Source: Rhizobium acidisoli (lineage in GTDB: Bacteria; Pseudomonadota; Alphaproteobacteria; Rhizobiales; Rhizobiaceae). From it: DNA of 64,000 bases. Position numbers and translations under genes: made by a program. This document shows, in pieces, positions 9,046 to 20,252 of the stretch. The notes beneath the pieces are model-generated. The model ran no database searches, had not been told where the DNA came from, and was given only the letters and a program-made list of their open reading frames with translations. The stretch is from contig NZ_CP035002.1 of assembly GCF_002531755.2 (NCBI RefSeq), forward strand, positions 620,001-684,000, given 5' to 3'. Position 1 is the first letter of the stretch. The number at the start of each line of letters is the position of its first letter.

Positions 9046-9051
9046 GCGCCT

Positions 9052-9825
9052 ATGTTCTTGACCGACCGACAAACTGAAATCGTGGCGATTGCGAGATCGA
9101 GCGGCAGGGTTCTGGTCGAAGAACTCGCTTCGCGCTTTTCGGTGACACCGCAGACGATCCGCAAGGACCTGAACGATCTTTGCGATGCCCAAGTGCTGAC
9201 GCGCATCCATGGCGGCGCCACATTCCCGAGCGGAACCGAGAACGTCAAATACGAGGCGCGCCGGCAGATCGCCGCGTCCGAGAAACAGGCGATCGGCACG
9301 GCTGCGGTCGAGCTGATTCCGAGCGGGGCATCGCTTTTCATCAATATCGGGACGACGACCGAGGCGGTAGGCGAAGCACTCGCCAACCATCACGAGCTGA
9401 TGGTCATCACCAATAACATCAATGTTGCCAACAGGTTACGCTTGTTACCGGCAATCGAGGTGGTAATCGCCGGCGGTGTCGTGCGCGGTTCGGACGGCGG
9501 GATTGTCGGCGAAGCGGCTGTCGATTTCATCCGCCAGTTCAAGGTCGATTACGCCGTCATCGGCGCGTCGGCGATCGACGTGGACGGCGCGCTTCTCGAC
9601 TATGATTTTCGCGAGGTCAAGGTCGCCCAGGCGATCATCGCCAATGCCCGGCATGTCATTCTCGTTGCCGATTCCACCAAGTTCGAACGCACCGCGCCGG
9701 TCAGGATCGGCCAGCTTTCCCAGGTTCACACCTTCATAACCGACCACTGTCCGGTGCCGTCGATCCGCAATCTCTGCCTCGAAAACAATGTGAAGCTTAT
9801 CGAAACGAACGGCAGGTTTCGCTGA
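9052..9825 (+). CDS. glpR: DeoR-family glycerol regulon repressor GlpR
   Basis: 257 residues. The DeoR helix-turn-helix lies at about residues 20-43 (VEELASRFSVTPQTIRKDL). The effector domain carries the sugar-phosphate-binding INIGTTTEAVGEAL segment and the DYDFREVKVAQAI segment seen in GlpR. By family knowledge it represses glycerol genes until glycerol-3-phosphate binds. It is the first gene of a plus-strand run of glp genes with operator-like repeats on both sides of it. Confidence 0.88.
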   Translation: MFLTDRQTEIVAIARSSGRVLVEELASRFSVTPQTIRKDLNDLCDAQVLTRIHGGATFPSGTENVKYEARRQIAASEKQAIGTAAVELIPSGASLFINIGTTTEAVGEALANHHELMVITNNINVANRLRLLPAIEVVIAGGVVRGSDGGIVGEAAVDFIRQFKVDYAVIGASAIDVDGALLDYDFREVKVAQAIIANARHVILVADSTKFERTAPVRIGQLSQVHTFITDHCPVPSIRNLCLENNVKLIETNGRFR

Positions 9826-9867
9826 GGGCGAGGCAGGAAGCCGCTCCGAAATGATAATCCGCGAAAC

Positions 9868-9901
9868 ATTCGTTTGACATTCGTATTCCTTTCGTTTTAA
9901 C
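9868..9901 (+). promoter_or_regulatory. Three 11-nt-spaced TTCG half-sites upstream of glpD
   Basis: ATTCG, ATTCG and TTTCG begin at 9868, 9879 and 9890, an exact 11-base period, one DNA helical turn. They lie about 75 bases upstream of the glpD start, where a repressor operator for the glpD-glpSTPQUV operon is expected. The reverse-complement motif recurs before glpR. Confidence 0.55.
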
Positions 9902-9967
9902 TGCCTTCACTTTCGCAATCGCGCAAATTTGTGCGATGCGAAATCACGCGCAGGCTCGGAGGGGCAA

Positions 9968-11482
9968 TTGGGCCGGGAGATCTACGACATATTCGTCATC
10001 GGTGGCGGCATTAACGGCTGCGGCATTGCGCGCGATGCTGTCGGGCGCGGCTATGCCGTCGCGCTGGCGGAGATGAACGATTTCGCCTCCGGCACCTCGT
10101 CGGGCGCCACCAAGCTGATCCATGGCGGGTTGCGGTATCTCGAGCATTATGAATTTCGCCTGGTGCGTGAATCGCTGATGGAGCGCGAAATCCTCTGGGC
10201 GATGGCGCCGCATATCATCTGGCCGCTGCGCTTCGTGCTGCCCTACCACAAGGGCGGCATCCGGCCGGCCTGGCTGATCCGGCTCGGCCTCTTCCTTTAC
10301 GACCATCTCGGCGGCCGCAAGCTGCTCCCGGCGACCGCGGTGCTCGACATGCGTCGCGACCCGGCTGGCAAGCCGCTGAAGGCGCTGTTTACCAAGGCCT
10401 TCGAATATTCCGACGGCTGGGTCGATGACGCCCGCATGGTGGTGCTGAATGCCCGCGATGCCGCCGACAAGGGGGCGACCATCATGCCGCGCACCAAGGT
10501 GGTGTCGGCAAGACGCGAAAACGGCCTCTGGCACATCGAGACCACCGATACAGTCACCGGCCGCAATGACAGCCACCAGGCCCGCATGCTGGTCAATGCC
10601 GCCGGCCCCTGGGTCGACCATGTCATCCGCTCCGCCTTTGGCCAGAACGAGGCTCACCACGTTCGTCTCGTCCAAGGCAGCCATATCGTGGTGAAGAAGA
10701 AGTTCGACGACCCTCGCGCCTATTTCTTTCAGAATCCCGATAACCGCATCATCTTCGCCATTCCCTATGAGGGCGACTTCACCCTGATCGGCACCACCGA
10801 TCGCGATTACACCGCTGATCCCAGGGATGTCCGGATCTCCGAGGAGGAGACCGTCTATCTCTGCAATGCCGCCTCGGAATATTTCAAGGAGCCGGTCAGG
10901 CCGGAGGATATCGTCTGGACTTATTCGGCGGTCCGGCCGCTTTATGACGACGGCGCCTCGAAGGCGCAGGAGGCGACGCGCGACTACGTGCTGAAGCTGG
11001 AGGGCGAAGGAAATGCGGCGCCGCTGCTCAACGTCTTCGGCGGCAAGCTCACCACCTATCGCCGGCTTTCCGAACACGCGCTGGAGAAGATCGGCGCTGC
11101 GATCGGCGTCAAGGGCGCCCCGTGGACGGCCAAAAGCCATCTGCCCGGCGGTGACTTCCCGGTCCGGGGATACGATGCCGAGGTCGCCGATCTGAAACGG
11201 CGTTATCCGTTCCTCGCCGATCGGCATGCCCGCCGGCTGGTCCGCCGCTACGGCACGAGGACAAGGGCACTGCTCGGCGAAGCCCGCGGCCTCGACGATC
11301 TCGGACGGCTGTTCGGCGGTGATCTCTACGAGGCCGAGGTCACCTATCTCGTTGAACATGAATGGGCCCGGCACGCCGAAGACGTGTTGTGGAGAAGGAC
11401 AAAGGATGGTCTGCGCCTTTCGAAGGAGCAGGCTCAGTCACTGGAGGAGTACATGGCTGCCATACCGGCGATGGTCGGTTAG
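9968..11482 (+). CDS. glpD: Aerobic glycerol-3-phosphate dehydrogenase
   Basis: 504 residues. The FAD-binding motif IGGGINGCG lies at residues 11-19, followed by the GlpD signatures SGTSSGATKLIHGGLRYLE and ERD-like blocks. The DAO C-terminal domain begins near residue 390. The enzyme oxidises glycerol-3-phosphate to dihydroxyacetone phosphate at the inner membrane and passes electrons to quinone. TTG 9968 is preferred because GGAGGGG lies 3-9 bases upstream; the frame is also open from TTG 9929. It leads the transporter genes, 41 bases ahead of glpS. Confidence 0.93.
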   Translation: MGREIYDIFVIGGGINGCGIARDAVGRGYAVALAEMNDFASGTSSGATKLIHGGLRYLEHYEFRLVRESLMEREILWAMAPHIIWPLRFVLPYHKGGIRPAWLIRLGLFLYDHLGGRKLLPATAVLDMRRDPAGKPLKALFTKAFEYSDGWVDDARMVVLNARDAADKGATIMPRTKVVSARRENGLWHIETTDTVTGRNDSHQARMLVNAAGPWVDHVIRSAFGQNEAHHVRLVQGSHIVVKKKFDDPRAYFFQNPDNRIIFAIPYEGDFTLIGTTDRDYTADPRDVRISEEETVYLCNAASEYFKEPVRPEDIVWTYSAVRPLYDDGASKAQEATRDYVLKLEGEGNAAPLLNVFGGKLTTYRRLSEHALEKIGAAIGVKGAPWTAKSHLPGGDFPVRGYDAEVADLKRRYPFLADRHARRLVRRYGTRTRALLGEARGLDDLGRLFGGDLYEAEVTYLVEHEWARHAEDVLWRRTKDGLRLSKEQAQSLEEYMAAIPAMVG

Positions 11483-11523
11483 GCGGCGTGTGGTCCCCGC
11501 TGCGTGGAGGCACGGGAACAGGA

Positions 11524-12603
11524 ATGCTGGAACTGCGGAAGGCCGCAAAGATGGTGGGAGGAGACTATCATATCCACCCGACCGATCTTGTTTTTGAAAG
11601 AGGAACGCTGAACGTTCTGCTTGGGCCGACCTTGTCGGGCAAGACTTCGTTGATGCGTCTGATGGCCGGCCTTGATCGGCCGACAACCGGTACGATCCAT
11701 TTTGATGGTGCTGACGTGACAGGTATGCCTGTCCAGAAGCGCAACATCGCCATGGTCTACCAGCAGTTCATCAATTATCCGGCATTGACGGTCTACGAGA
11801 ATATTGCCTCGCCGCTGCGGATTGCCGGCAAGGATGCCAAGGTCATCGATCTGGAGGTGCGCAAGGCTGCAGAACTTCTGAAACTCGGTCCCTATCTCGA
11901 TCGCACGCCGCTCAACCTCTCGGGCGGCCAGCAGCAACGCACGGCGCTTGCCCGTGCACTGGTGAAGAATGCGAGCCTTGTCTTGATGGACGAGCCGCTT
12001 GCCAACCTCGACTACAAGCTGCGTGAGGAACTGCGGCAGGAATTGCCGCGGATCTTCGCGCTGTCCGGCGCGATCTTCGTCTATGCCACGACGGAACCCT
12101 CCGAAGCCTTGTTGCTGGGTGGCAATACGGCAACGCTCAGCGAGGGCCGGATCACCCAGTTCGGCCCGACGGTCGAGGTCTATCGCCATCCGTTCGATCT
12201 GACGACGGCGAAAACCTTTGCCGATCCGCCGCTGAATTTTATTGATCTGGTCAAAGCGGAAGGCAATTTCCTGCGCGACGGCGCTCTGATTTTTGCCGTG
12301 CCGCCGCATCTTCAGAATGTGCCGGACGGGCCGGCAACCGTAGCGTTTCACCCGCATCATCTTGCACCGACCGCCCAGACGGCTGGTTCGGCGCGGATGA
12401 CGGCGCGAACACAGGTTTCGGAGATCACCGGGTCGGAAAGTTTTGTCCACCTGCAATTTGCCGACACCCGCTGGGTGATGCTTGCGCACGGCATCCACAA
12501 TATCGAGCCGGACACGGACATCTCCGTTTTCATCGATACGCGCCACCTGATGGCATTCGGCGCGGACGGCCGGGCAATCACCACCGCCAGGCAAGGGGGC
12601 TAG
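11524..12603 (+). CDS. glpS: Glycerol ABC transporter ATP-binding subunit GlpS
   Basis: 359 residues, a MalK-type ATPase with a C-terminal TOBE-like region. Walker A is GPTLSGKTS, the signature LSGGQQQR (codons 11917-11940) is canonical, and Walker B is VLMDEPLANLD. The H-loop is unusual: where MalK-type proteins have THD, this one reads ATTEPSEA (about 12085-12108), so the switch histidine is missing. Its partner GlpT has the histidine but a decayed signature, so the pair should form one good and one degenerate ATP site. Known R. leguminosarum GlpSTPQUV imports glycerol. Confidence 0.9.
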   Translation: MLELRKAAKMVGGDYHIHPTDLVFERGTLNVLLGPTLSGKTSLMRLMAGLDRPTTGTIHFDGADVTGMPVQKRNIAMVYQQFINYPALTVYENIASPLRIAGKDAKVIDLEVRKAAELLKLGPYLDRTPLNLSGGQQQRTALARALVKNASLVLMDEPLANLDYKLREELRQELPRIFALSGAIFVYATTEPSEALLLGGNTATLSEGRITQFGPTVEVYRHPFDLTTAKTFADPPLNFIDLVKAEGNFLRDGALIFAVPPHLQNVPDGPATVAFHPHHLAPTAQTAGSARMTARTQVSEITGSESFVHLQFADTRWVMLAHGIHNIEPDTDISVFIDTRHLMAFGADGRAITTARQGG

Positions 12604-12612
12604 GAGAAAATC

Positions 12613-13683
12613 ATGGCACGTGTCACCCTCGATCATATTCGCCATGCCTATGGGCCGAACCCGAAGAGCGAGAAGGACTACGCTCTCAAGGAAGTGCATC
12701 ACGAGTGGAACGACGGCGGCGCCTATGCGCTCCTCGGACCTTCGGGCTGCGGAAAGACCTCGCTGCTCAATATCATTTCCGGCCTCATTCAGCCGTCAGA
12801 AGGGCGAATTCTCTTCGACGGACAGGACGTCACGAACCTGCCGACGCAGCAGCGAAATATCGCGCAGGTCTTCCAGTTTCCGGTCATCTACGACACGATG
12901 ACGGTCTACGATAACCTCGCCTTTCCCCTGCGCAACCGCGGCGTGGCCGAGGCGGATGTCGACCGGCGTGTCCGCGAAATCCTCGAAATGATCGACCTTT
13001 CCGGCTGGGCAAAGCGGCGCGCGCGCGGCTTGACGGCGGACCAAAAGCAGAAGATTTCACTCGGCCGCGGCCTCGTTCGCTCGGATGTGAACGCCATTCT
13101 CTTTGACGAGCCGCTCACTGTTATCGATCCGCATATGAAATGGGTGCTGCGATCGCAGTTGAAGCGGCTGCATAAGCAGTTCGGTTTTACCATGGTCTAT
13201 GTCACGCATGACCAGACGGAGGCGCTGACCTTCGCCGACAAAGTCGTGGTGATGTATGACGGCGAGATCGTGCAGATCGGCACGCCGGCCGAACTCTTCG
13301 AGCGTCCGAGCCATACCTTCGTCGGCTACTTCATCGGTTCGCCGGGCATGAACTTCATGCCGGCCAAGGTGGAGGGCAATACGGTTCGCGTCGGCGAGCA
13401 CGCGCTGACGCTCGACTATGCGCCAAAGACTTCGTCAGCGGCCAAGGTAGAGCTTGGAATCCGGCCCGAATTTATCCGGATCGGCCGCGAGGGCATGCCT
13501 GTGACGGTCAGCAAGGTGGAAGATATCGGCCGGCAGAAGATCGTCCGCGCACAGTTTGCCGGCCAGCCGATCGCAATCGTCGTTCCTGAGGACGAGGAAA
13601 TTCCGGCTGATCCCCGAGTGACCTTCGAGCCATCGGGCATCAGTATCTATGCCGACTCTTGGCGCGCCGGACGGGAGGCTTGA
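12613..13683 (+). CDS. glpT: Glycerol ABC transporter ATP-binding subunit GlpT
   Basis: 356 residues. Walker A GPSGCGKTS, Q-loop QVFQFP, Walker B AILFDEPL and H-loop VTHDQTEA (His at about 13207-13209) are intact. The signature is not: the LSGGQ position reads LTADQKQKISLGRGL (13030-13074). It follows glpS by 9 bases and should dimerise with it. Not to be confused with the E. coli glycerol-3-phosphate antiporter also called GlpT. Confidence 0.9.
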   Translation: MARVTLDHIRHAYGPNPKSEKDYALKEVHHEWNDGGAYALLGPSGCGKTSLLNIISGLIQPSEGRILFDGQDVTNLPTQQRNIAQVFQFPVIYDTMTVYDNLAFPLRNRGVAEADVDRRVREILEMIDLSGWAKRRARGLTADQKQKISLGRGLVRSDVNAILFDEPLTVIDPHMKWVLRSQLKRLHKQFGFTMVYVTHDQTEALTFADKVVVMYDGEIVQIGTPAELFERPSHTFVGYFIGSPGMNFMPAKVEGNTVRVGEHALTLDYAPKTSSAAKVELGIRPEFIRIGREGMPVTVSKVEDIGRQKIVRAQFAGQPIAIVVPEDEEIPADPRVTFEPSGISIYADSWRAGREA

Positions 13684-13685
13684 TC

Positions 13686-14552
13686 ATGGAAAAAACCTGG
13701 AACAACAAAGCCTGGTTTCTGGTTCTGCCGGTCCTCGTGCTGGTGGCTTTCTCGGCTGTCATTCCCTTGATGACGGTTGTGAACTATTCCGTTCAGGACA
13801 CTTTCGGAAACAACCAGTTCTTCTGGAACGGAACCGACTGGTTTATCGAAATCCTGCATTCCGACCGTTTCTGGGCCGCCCTGCAGCGAAACCTGATTTT
13901 TTCGCTGATCATCCTCGCGCTGGAGATCCCGCTCGGTATCTTCATTGCGCTCAACATGCCGAAATCAGGCATCGGCGTGCCGGTTTGCCTGGTTCTGATG
14001 GCACTGCCGCTGTTGATCCCGTGGAACGTGGTCGGCACGATCTGGCAGGTGTTCGGCCGCAACGACATCGGTTTGTTCGGCTATTACGTCAACGCCCTCG
14101 GCATCGATTACAACTATGTGCAGGATCCGCTCGACGCCTGGGTGACGATCATCATCATGGATGTCTGGCACTGGACGAGCCTGGTCGTCTTGCTCTGCTA
14201 TGCCGGCCTCGTTTCCATTCCGGATGCTTTCTATCAGGCAGCCAAGATCGACGGTGCGTCCCGTTGGGCGGTGTTCCGCTATATCCAGCTGCCGAAGATG
14301 AAGCGCGTTCTGCTGATCGCCGTGCTGCTGCGTTTCATGGATAGTTTCATGATCTACACCGAGCCTTTTGTCGTCACCGGCGGCGGTCCAGGCAACTCGA
14401 CCACTTTCCTGTCGATCGATCTGGTCAAGACCGCCCTGGGGCAGTTTGACCTCGGTCCGGCAGCTGCCATGTCGCTGATCTATTTCCTGATCATCCTGTT
14501 GCTTTCGTGGGTGTTCTACACCGTCATGACCAGCCACGACGCGGAGAATTGA
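13686..14552 (+). CDS. glpP: Glycerol ABC transporter permease GlpP
   Basis: 288 residues, six hydrophobic helices, MalF-like binding-protein-dependent permease. The coupling-helix EAA motif is visible as YQAAKIDGASRWAVFRYIQLP near residues 183-203. ATG 13686 lies 2 bases after the glpT stop. It forms the inner-membrane channel with GlpQ. An in-frame ATG further upstream would overlap glpT by about 25 bases and is less likely. Confidence 0.9.
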   Translation: MEKTWNNKAWFLVLPVLVLVAFSAVIPLMTVVNYSVQDTFGNNQFFWNGTDWFIEILHSDRFWAALQRNLIFSLIILALEIPLGIFIALNMPKSGIGVPVCLVLMALPLLIPWNVVGTIWQVFGRNDIGLFGYYVNALGIDYNYVQDPLDAWVTIIIMDVWHWTSLVVLLCYAGLVSIPDAFYQAAKIDGASRWAVFRYIQLPKMKRVLLIAVLLRFMDSFMIYTEPFVVTGGGPGNSTTFLSIDLVKTALGQFDLGPAAAMSLIYFLIILLLSWVFYTVMTSHDAEN

Positions 14553-14553
14553 T

Positions 14554-15465
14554 ATGAGCGCCTCCAACGAAACGACAGCCAGCCGAAACGTCCCAGGCGT
14601 TACCAGTGTCGCAAGCGGGCTCTCCGCCGATGAGGTCAGCCGTCTGATGCGCCGGCGCGGCGAGGAATCGCGCTGGTGGTGGCTGGTTCCGACCATCTAT
14701 ATCATCGTGCTGCTGCTGCCGATCTATTGGCTCGTCAACATGAGCTTCAAGACCAATGCGGAAATCGTCAATTCTCTGACGCTTTATCCTCATAACCCGA
14801 CGATCGCCAATTACGTGACGATCTTCACCGAGAAGGCGTGGTATTCCGGCTATATCAATTCGATCAGCTATGTCGTCATGAACATGGTGATCTCGGTGGC
14901 AGCCGCGCTGCCGGCAGCCTATGCCTTCTCCCGATATCGGTTCCTCGGCGACAAGCATCTGTTCTTCTGGTTGCTGACCAACCGGATGGCGCCGCCGGCA
15001 GTCTTTGCCCTGCCATTCTTCCAGCTCTACTCGGCCTTTGGACTGATCGATACGCATATCGCCGTGGCATTGGCGCATTGCCTCTTCAACGTCCCGCTGG
15101 CGGTCTGGATCCTTGAAGGCTTCATGTCCGGCGTGCCGAAGGAAATCGACGAGACGGCCTATATCGATGGCTACTCCTTCCCACGGTTCTTCCTGAAGAT
15201 CTTCACGCCGCTGATTGCGAGCGGCATCGGTGTCGCCTGTTTCTTCTGCTTCATGTTCTCTTGGGTCGAGTTGCTGATCGCACGAACGCTGACGACGACC
15301 GACGCGAAGCCGATCGCCGCCACCATGACCCGCACCGTCTCTGCCTCAGGCATGGATTGGGGCCTGCTCGCCGCCGCGGGTGTTCTGACCTTGATCCCGG
15401 GGGCGCTGGTGATCTGGTTTGTGCGCAATTACATCGCCAAGGGCTTTGCCCTGGGGAGGGTTTGA
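14554..15465 (+). CDS. glpQ: Glycerol ABC transporter permease GlpQ
   Basis: 303 residues, MalG-like permease. A soluble N-terminal stretch of about 45 residues precedes six helices. The EAA motif reads DETAYIDGYSFPRFFLKIFTP near residues 193-213. It starts one base after the glpP stop and overlaps the next gene in TGATG. Partner of GlpP in the membrane. Confidence 0.9.
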   Translation: MSASNETTASRNVPGVTSVASGLSADEVSRLMRRRGEESRWWWLVPTIYIIVLLLPIYWLVNMSFKTNAEIVNSLTLYPHNPTIANYVTIFTEKAWYSGYINSISYVVMNMVISVAAALPAAYAFSRYRFLGDKHLFFWLLTNRMAPPAVFALPFFQLYSAFGLIDTHIAVALAHCLFNVPLAVWILEGFMSGVPKEIDETAYIDGYSFPRFFLKIFTPLIASGIGVACFFCFMFSWVELLIARTLTTTDAKPIAATMTRTVSASGMDWGLLAAAGVLTLIPGALVIWFVRNYIAKGFALGRV

Positions 15466-15761
15466 TGAGCTTTTCGCTTCCCGATTTTTCATGGATGGCA
15501 TGGACCTGGCCGACGGCCGCTTTCTTCATCGTCATCGTATTGCTGCTGATCGGCATGGGTGTCTGGGAATATGCGGTCCCGGGCGGCAACCCCCGGATCG
15601 GAATCCTGCGCTTCGAGACGACGCGCGGTGACCGGCTTTTCCTTTCGCTGCTCGGCAGCGCCTTTATCCATCTTGCCTGGCTTGGTCTCGCGGGATCAAG
15701 CCTCTGGTGGGCTCTCGCTCTCTCCGTCGTCTACGCCATCGGCGTATTCCGTTACGTGTGA
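15465..15761 (+). CDS. glpU: GlpU, DUF2160 membrane protein
   Basis: 98 residues with three hydrophobic helices (about 13-32, 62-78, 80-95). It matches DUF2160, the small membrane protein always found between the permeases and the binding protein in rhizobial glycerol operons. The ATG overlaps the glpQ stop (TGATG), so translation is coupled. Its exact role in uptake is unknown; a transporter accessory is likely. Confidence 0.85.
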   Translation: MSFSLPDFSWMAWTWPTAAFFIVIVLLLIGMGVWEYAVPGGNPRIGILRFETTRGDRLFLSLLGSAFIHLAWLGLAGSSLWWALALSVVYAIGVFRYV

Positions 15762-15842
15762 GGCAAACTGATGCAGACGGCCGGGGATTTTTCTGGCCGC
15801 CTGAGACGTGAAGACTGCAATCGCAAACCCTGGGAGGATATT

Positions 15843-17567
<1,725 letters not shown>

Positions 17568-17578
17568 GGCGGACCTCC

Positions 17579-17606
17579 CGGCCGGAAGCGACGAGGCTTC
17601 CGGCCG
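17579..17606 (+). terminator. First of two hairpins between glpV and glpK
   Basis: An 11-bp perfect stem (17579-17589 with 17596-17606), 6-base loop, 11 bases after the glpV stop. No T-run follows. It may slow 3' decay of the abundant binding-protein message and reduce read-through into glpK. Confidence 0.5.
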
Positions 17607-17615
17607 TCACTCCCC

Positions 17616-17637
17616 GCCACCGGCCACGGCCGGTGGC
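17616..17637 (+). terminator. Second hairpin between glpV and glpK
   Basis: A 9-bp stem (17616-17624 with 17629-17637) with a CACG tetraloop, 9 bases after the first hairpin. Confidence 0.45.
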
Positions 17638-17717
17638 AACCACAATCTTCTCTCATGAAATCTCCGCATCCGCCCTCTTTGCCGGGCGGCGCGGTTTCGT
17701 GCGAGCCGGAGACGGAT

Positions 17718-19220
17718 ATGAGCGGCTATATTCTTTCAATCGACCAGGGCACGACGTCGTCGCGTGCGATCATCTTCGATGGTCGCATGAAAATGGCCGG
17801 CTCGGCCCAAGCGGAGATCGCCCAATATTACCCGCAGCCCGGTTGGGTGGAGCATGACGCCACTGAGATCTGGCAGTCCGTCATCGATACCGTGCGCAAG
17901 GCGATTGCCGATGCCGGTCTTGAAGCCGCCGCCATTGCCGCGATCGGCATCACCAATCAGCGCGAGACGGCGGTCGTCTGGGACCGACGGTCGGGCGCGC
18001 CGCTTCACCGGGCGATCGTCTGGCAGGACAGGCGCACGGCCGAAATGTGCGAGAGCCTGAAGGCCGACGGATACGAGAAGCTGTTTTCCGCCAAGACCGG
18101 CCTGCTGCTCGACCCCTATTTCTCCGGAACCAAGCTGCGCTGGCTGCTCGACAATGTCGACGGCCTGCGGGAGAAGGCGGAGGCGGGCAACGTCTGCTTC
18201 GGCACGATCGACAGCTGGCTGATCTACAATCTGACTGATGGTCGTGTGCACGCCACCGATGCGACCAACGCGTCGCGAACGCTGCTTTATAATATCGACG
18301 ACGGCGTTTGGGACGAGGAGCTGCTCGGCATTCTCGGCATCCCGGCCGTGATGCTTCCCGAAGTCCGGGAATGCGCCGATGATTTCGGCCGTGTCGATAA
18401 GACCCTGTTCGGTGCGGAGCTTCCGATCCTCGGCGTCGCCGGCGACCAGCAGGCGGCGGCCGTGGGCAATGCCTGCTTCGAGCCCGGCATGATGAAATCC
18501 ACCTATGGCACCGGCTGCTTTGCCCTGCTGAACACCGGCAGGGATCGTGTTTCCTCCTCCAACCGGATGCTGACGACGATCGCATACAGGCTCGATGGAG
18601 AGACGACCTATGCGCTCGAAGGTTCGATCTTCATCGCCGGTGCCGCCGTGCAATGGCTGCGCGACGGGCTCGGCATCATCGGCCAGGCGTCGGAGGCGGG
18701 CGTGCTCGCAGCCAAAGCCGATCCGGGGCAGCAGGTCTATATCGTCCCGGCCTTCACCGGCCTCGGCGCACCCTACTGGGATCCGGCCGCACGCGGTGCG
18801 ATCTTCGGCCTGACGCGAAACAGCGGACCGGCGGAATTTGCCCGCGCCGTGCTCGAATCCGTCGCCTACCAGACACTCGATCTGCTGGTGGCGATGAAGA
18901 AGGACTGGGGCGTCAACCAGCTTGAAACCGTGCTGCGCGTCGATGGCGGCATGGCGGCTTCGGATTGGACGATGCAGTGCCTGGCCGACATGACCGGAAA
19001 TCCCGTCGACCGGTCGGCGATCCGCGAGACGACGGCGCTGGGTGCCGCCTGGCTTGCCGGCTCGAAAGCCGGCATCTGGCCCGGCAGGCGGGATTTTGCG
19101 CAGGCCTGGGCCTGCGACCGCCGCTTCAACCCCTCGATGGAGGAGGGTGAACGGCAGGCCAAGATCATCGGCTGGAAGAATGCCGTCTCGCGGATGATTT
19201 CGGACGCCTCGGCGGGCTGA
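17718..19220 (+). CDS. glpK: Glycerol kinase
   Basis: 500 residues, the standard FGGY glycerol kinase length. The phosphate-binding [13 protein letters not shown] lies near residues 9-21, and GITNQRET, the R-E-T glycerol contact, near residues 80-87. The C-terminal ATP site [16 protein letters not shown] and [11 protein letters not shown] are intact. It phosphorylates imported glycerol to glycerol-3-phosphate for GlpD. It lies 150 bases after glpV, past two hairpins, so it may be read through at a lower level. ATG 17718 matches the family N-terminus; the frame is open further upstream. Confidence 0.95.
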   Translation: MSGYILSIDQGTTSSRAIIFDGRMKMAGSAQAEIAQYYPQPGWVEHDATEIWQSVIDTVRKAIADAGLEAAAIAAIGITNQRETAVVWDRRSGAPLHRAIVWQDRRTAEMCESLKADGYEKLFSAKTGLLLDPYFSGTKLRWLLDNVDGLREKAEAGNVCFGTIDSWLIYNLTDGRVHATDATNASRTLLYNIDDGVWDEELLGILGIPAVMLPEVRECADDFGRVDKTLFGAELPILGVAGDQQAAAVGNACFEPGMMKSTYGTGCFALLNTGRDRVSSSNRMLTTIAYRLDGETTYALEGSIFIAGAAVQWLRDGLGIIGQASEAGVLAAKADPGQQVYIVPAFTGLGAPYWDPAARGAIFGLTRNSGPAEFARAVLESVAYQTLDLLVAMKKDWGVNQLETVLRVDGGMAASDWTMQCLADMTGNPVDRSAIRETTALGAAWLAGSKAGIWPGRRDFAQAWACDRRFNPSMEEGERQAKIIGWKNAVSRMISDASAG

Positions 19221-19245
19221 CACCTGTCCTGGATGCGGCTGTCTC

Positions 19246-20250
19246 TTATACGCTGCCGGCGGCTTTCCTGTTGATGAAGCTGAGAGCCAGCACGGCGAAG
19301 ATCAGCGTTCCCGTGCCGACCTGCTGCCAGTAAAAATTCAGATCGGTCAACAGCAGCCCGTTGGCGACGATCCCGAGCAGCAGTGCGCCGAGAACGGTGC
19401 CGCCGACATTCGGCCGCCCGAGCGGGCTGAGCGTCGTGCCGATGAAGGTTGCGCCGATGGCGTTCAGCAGGAAGGCATTGCCCGAGGAGGGGATGTAGGT
19501 GGTGACGGTCGCGGTCAGGATCAGACCGGCGATTGCCGCGATCAGCCCGACCAGGATAAAGGTCACCGCGACATGGGCCGGTGCTGCGATGCCGGAATAG
19601 CGCACGACGCCCGGCTGGATGCCGATCGACAGAATGACGCGGCCGAACCGTGTGCGGGCAAAAACGACCGCGGCGGCCGCGATGATGACGATGGCAATGG
19701 CAAGTGGCATGGGAAAGCCGCCGATCGCACCGTGGCCGAGGAAGCGGAAGGCTTCCGGCACGCGGTTCGGCGGCAGATAGACCGGATTGCCGCCATTGGT
19801 CAGCAATTGCTGGACGCTGCGGCCGATGAACAATGTGCCGAGCGTTGCCAGGAACGGCGACACGCCGATCCCGGAGATCAGAAATGCGTTGAAGGCGCCG
19901 ACGAACGCTCCGGCGGCCAGCCCCGCGAGCGCGGCGATCGCCACCGGCTGTCCGGCAAGCACGAGTGAGACGAAGGCGAAGCTCGCAAAATCCATCGCCG
20001 TGCCCACCGACAGATCGATGCCGCCCGACGCGACCGCGAAGGTCATGGCAATCGAGACGATGACAAGCAGCGTAAAATTGTTGACCAGGATGCTTTGTAG
20101 GTTCACAGGCGTCAGGAATGTCGGCGTTGCCACGGAAAAGGCGGCAAAGACCGCAATCAGCGCGAGGATCAGCCCATAGCGCAGCAGGCCGCCTGTGATA
20201 AGGCGCGGCAGGCCTGTCGTCTTGGCGGGGGTAGTGGTCTGGAGCGACAT
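19246..20250 (-). CDS. Sugar ABC transporter permease (YjfF/RbsC type)
   Basis: 334 residues with eight to ten hydrophobic helices and the RbsC-family GGIDLSVGTAM motif near residues 85-95. The start is ATG 20250, with AGGAGGCC upstream. It is the last gene of a four-gene minus-strand operon: binding protein, ATPase, permease, permease. Two non-identical permeases resemble the YtfQRT-YjfF galactofuranose importer layout, but the sugar is unknown. It is convergent with glpK, stops 25 bases apart. Confidence 0.88.
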   Translation of the reverse strand: MSLQTTTPAKTTGLPRLITGGLLRYGLILALIAVFAAFSVATPTFLTPVNLQSILVNNFTLLVIVSIAMTFAVASGGIDLSVGTAMDFASFAFVSLVLAGQPVAIAALAGLAAGAFVGAFNAFLISGIGVSPFLATLGTLFIGRSVQQLLTNGGNPVYLPPNRVPEAFRFLGHGAIGGFPMPLAIAIVIIAAAAVVFARTRFGRVILSIGIQPGVVRYSGIAAPAHVAVTFILVGLIAAIAGLILTATVTTYIPSSGNAFLLNAIGATFIGTTLSPLGRPNVGGTVLGALLLGIVANGLLLTDLNFYWQQVGTGTLIFAVLALSFINRKAAGSV

Positions 20251-20252
20251 GG

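Noticed and set aside
9944..11374. Minus-strand open frame of 476 codons opposite glpD
   Set aside because: High-GC coding DNA often leaves long antisense frames. glpD has full family motifs on the plus strand and the antisense protein has no recognisable domain or ribosome site.
11479..12702. Minus-strand open frame of 407 codons opposite glpS
   Set aside because: Shadow of glpS; Arg/Gln/His-rich composition with no family features.
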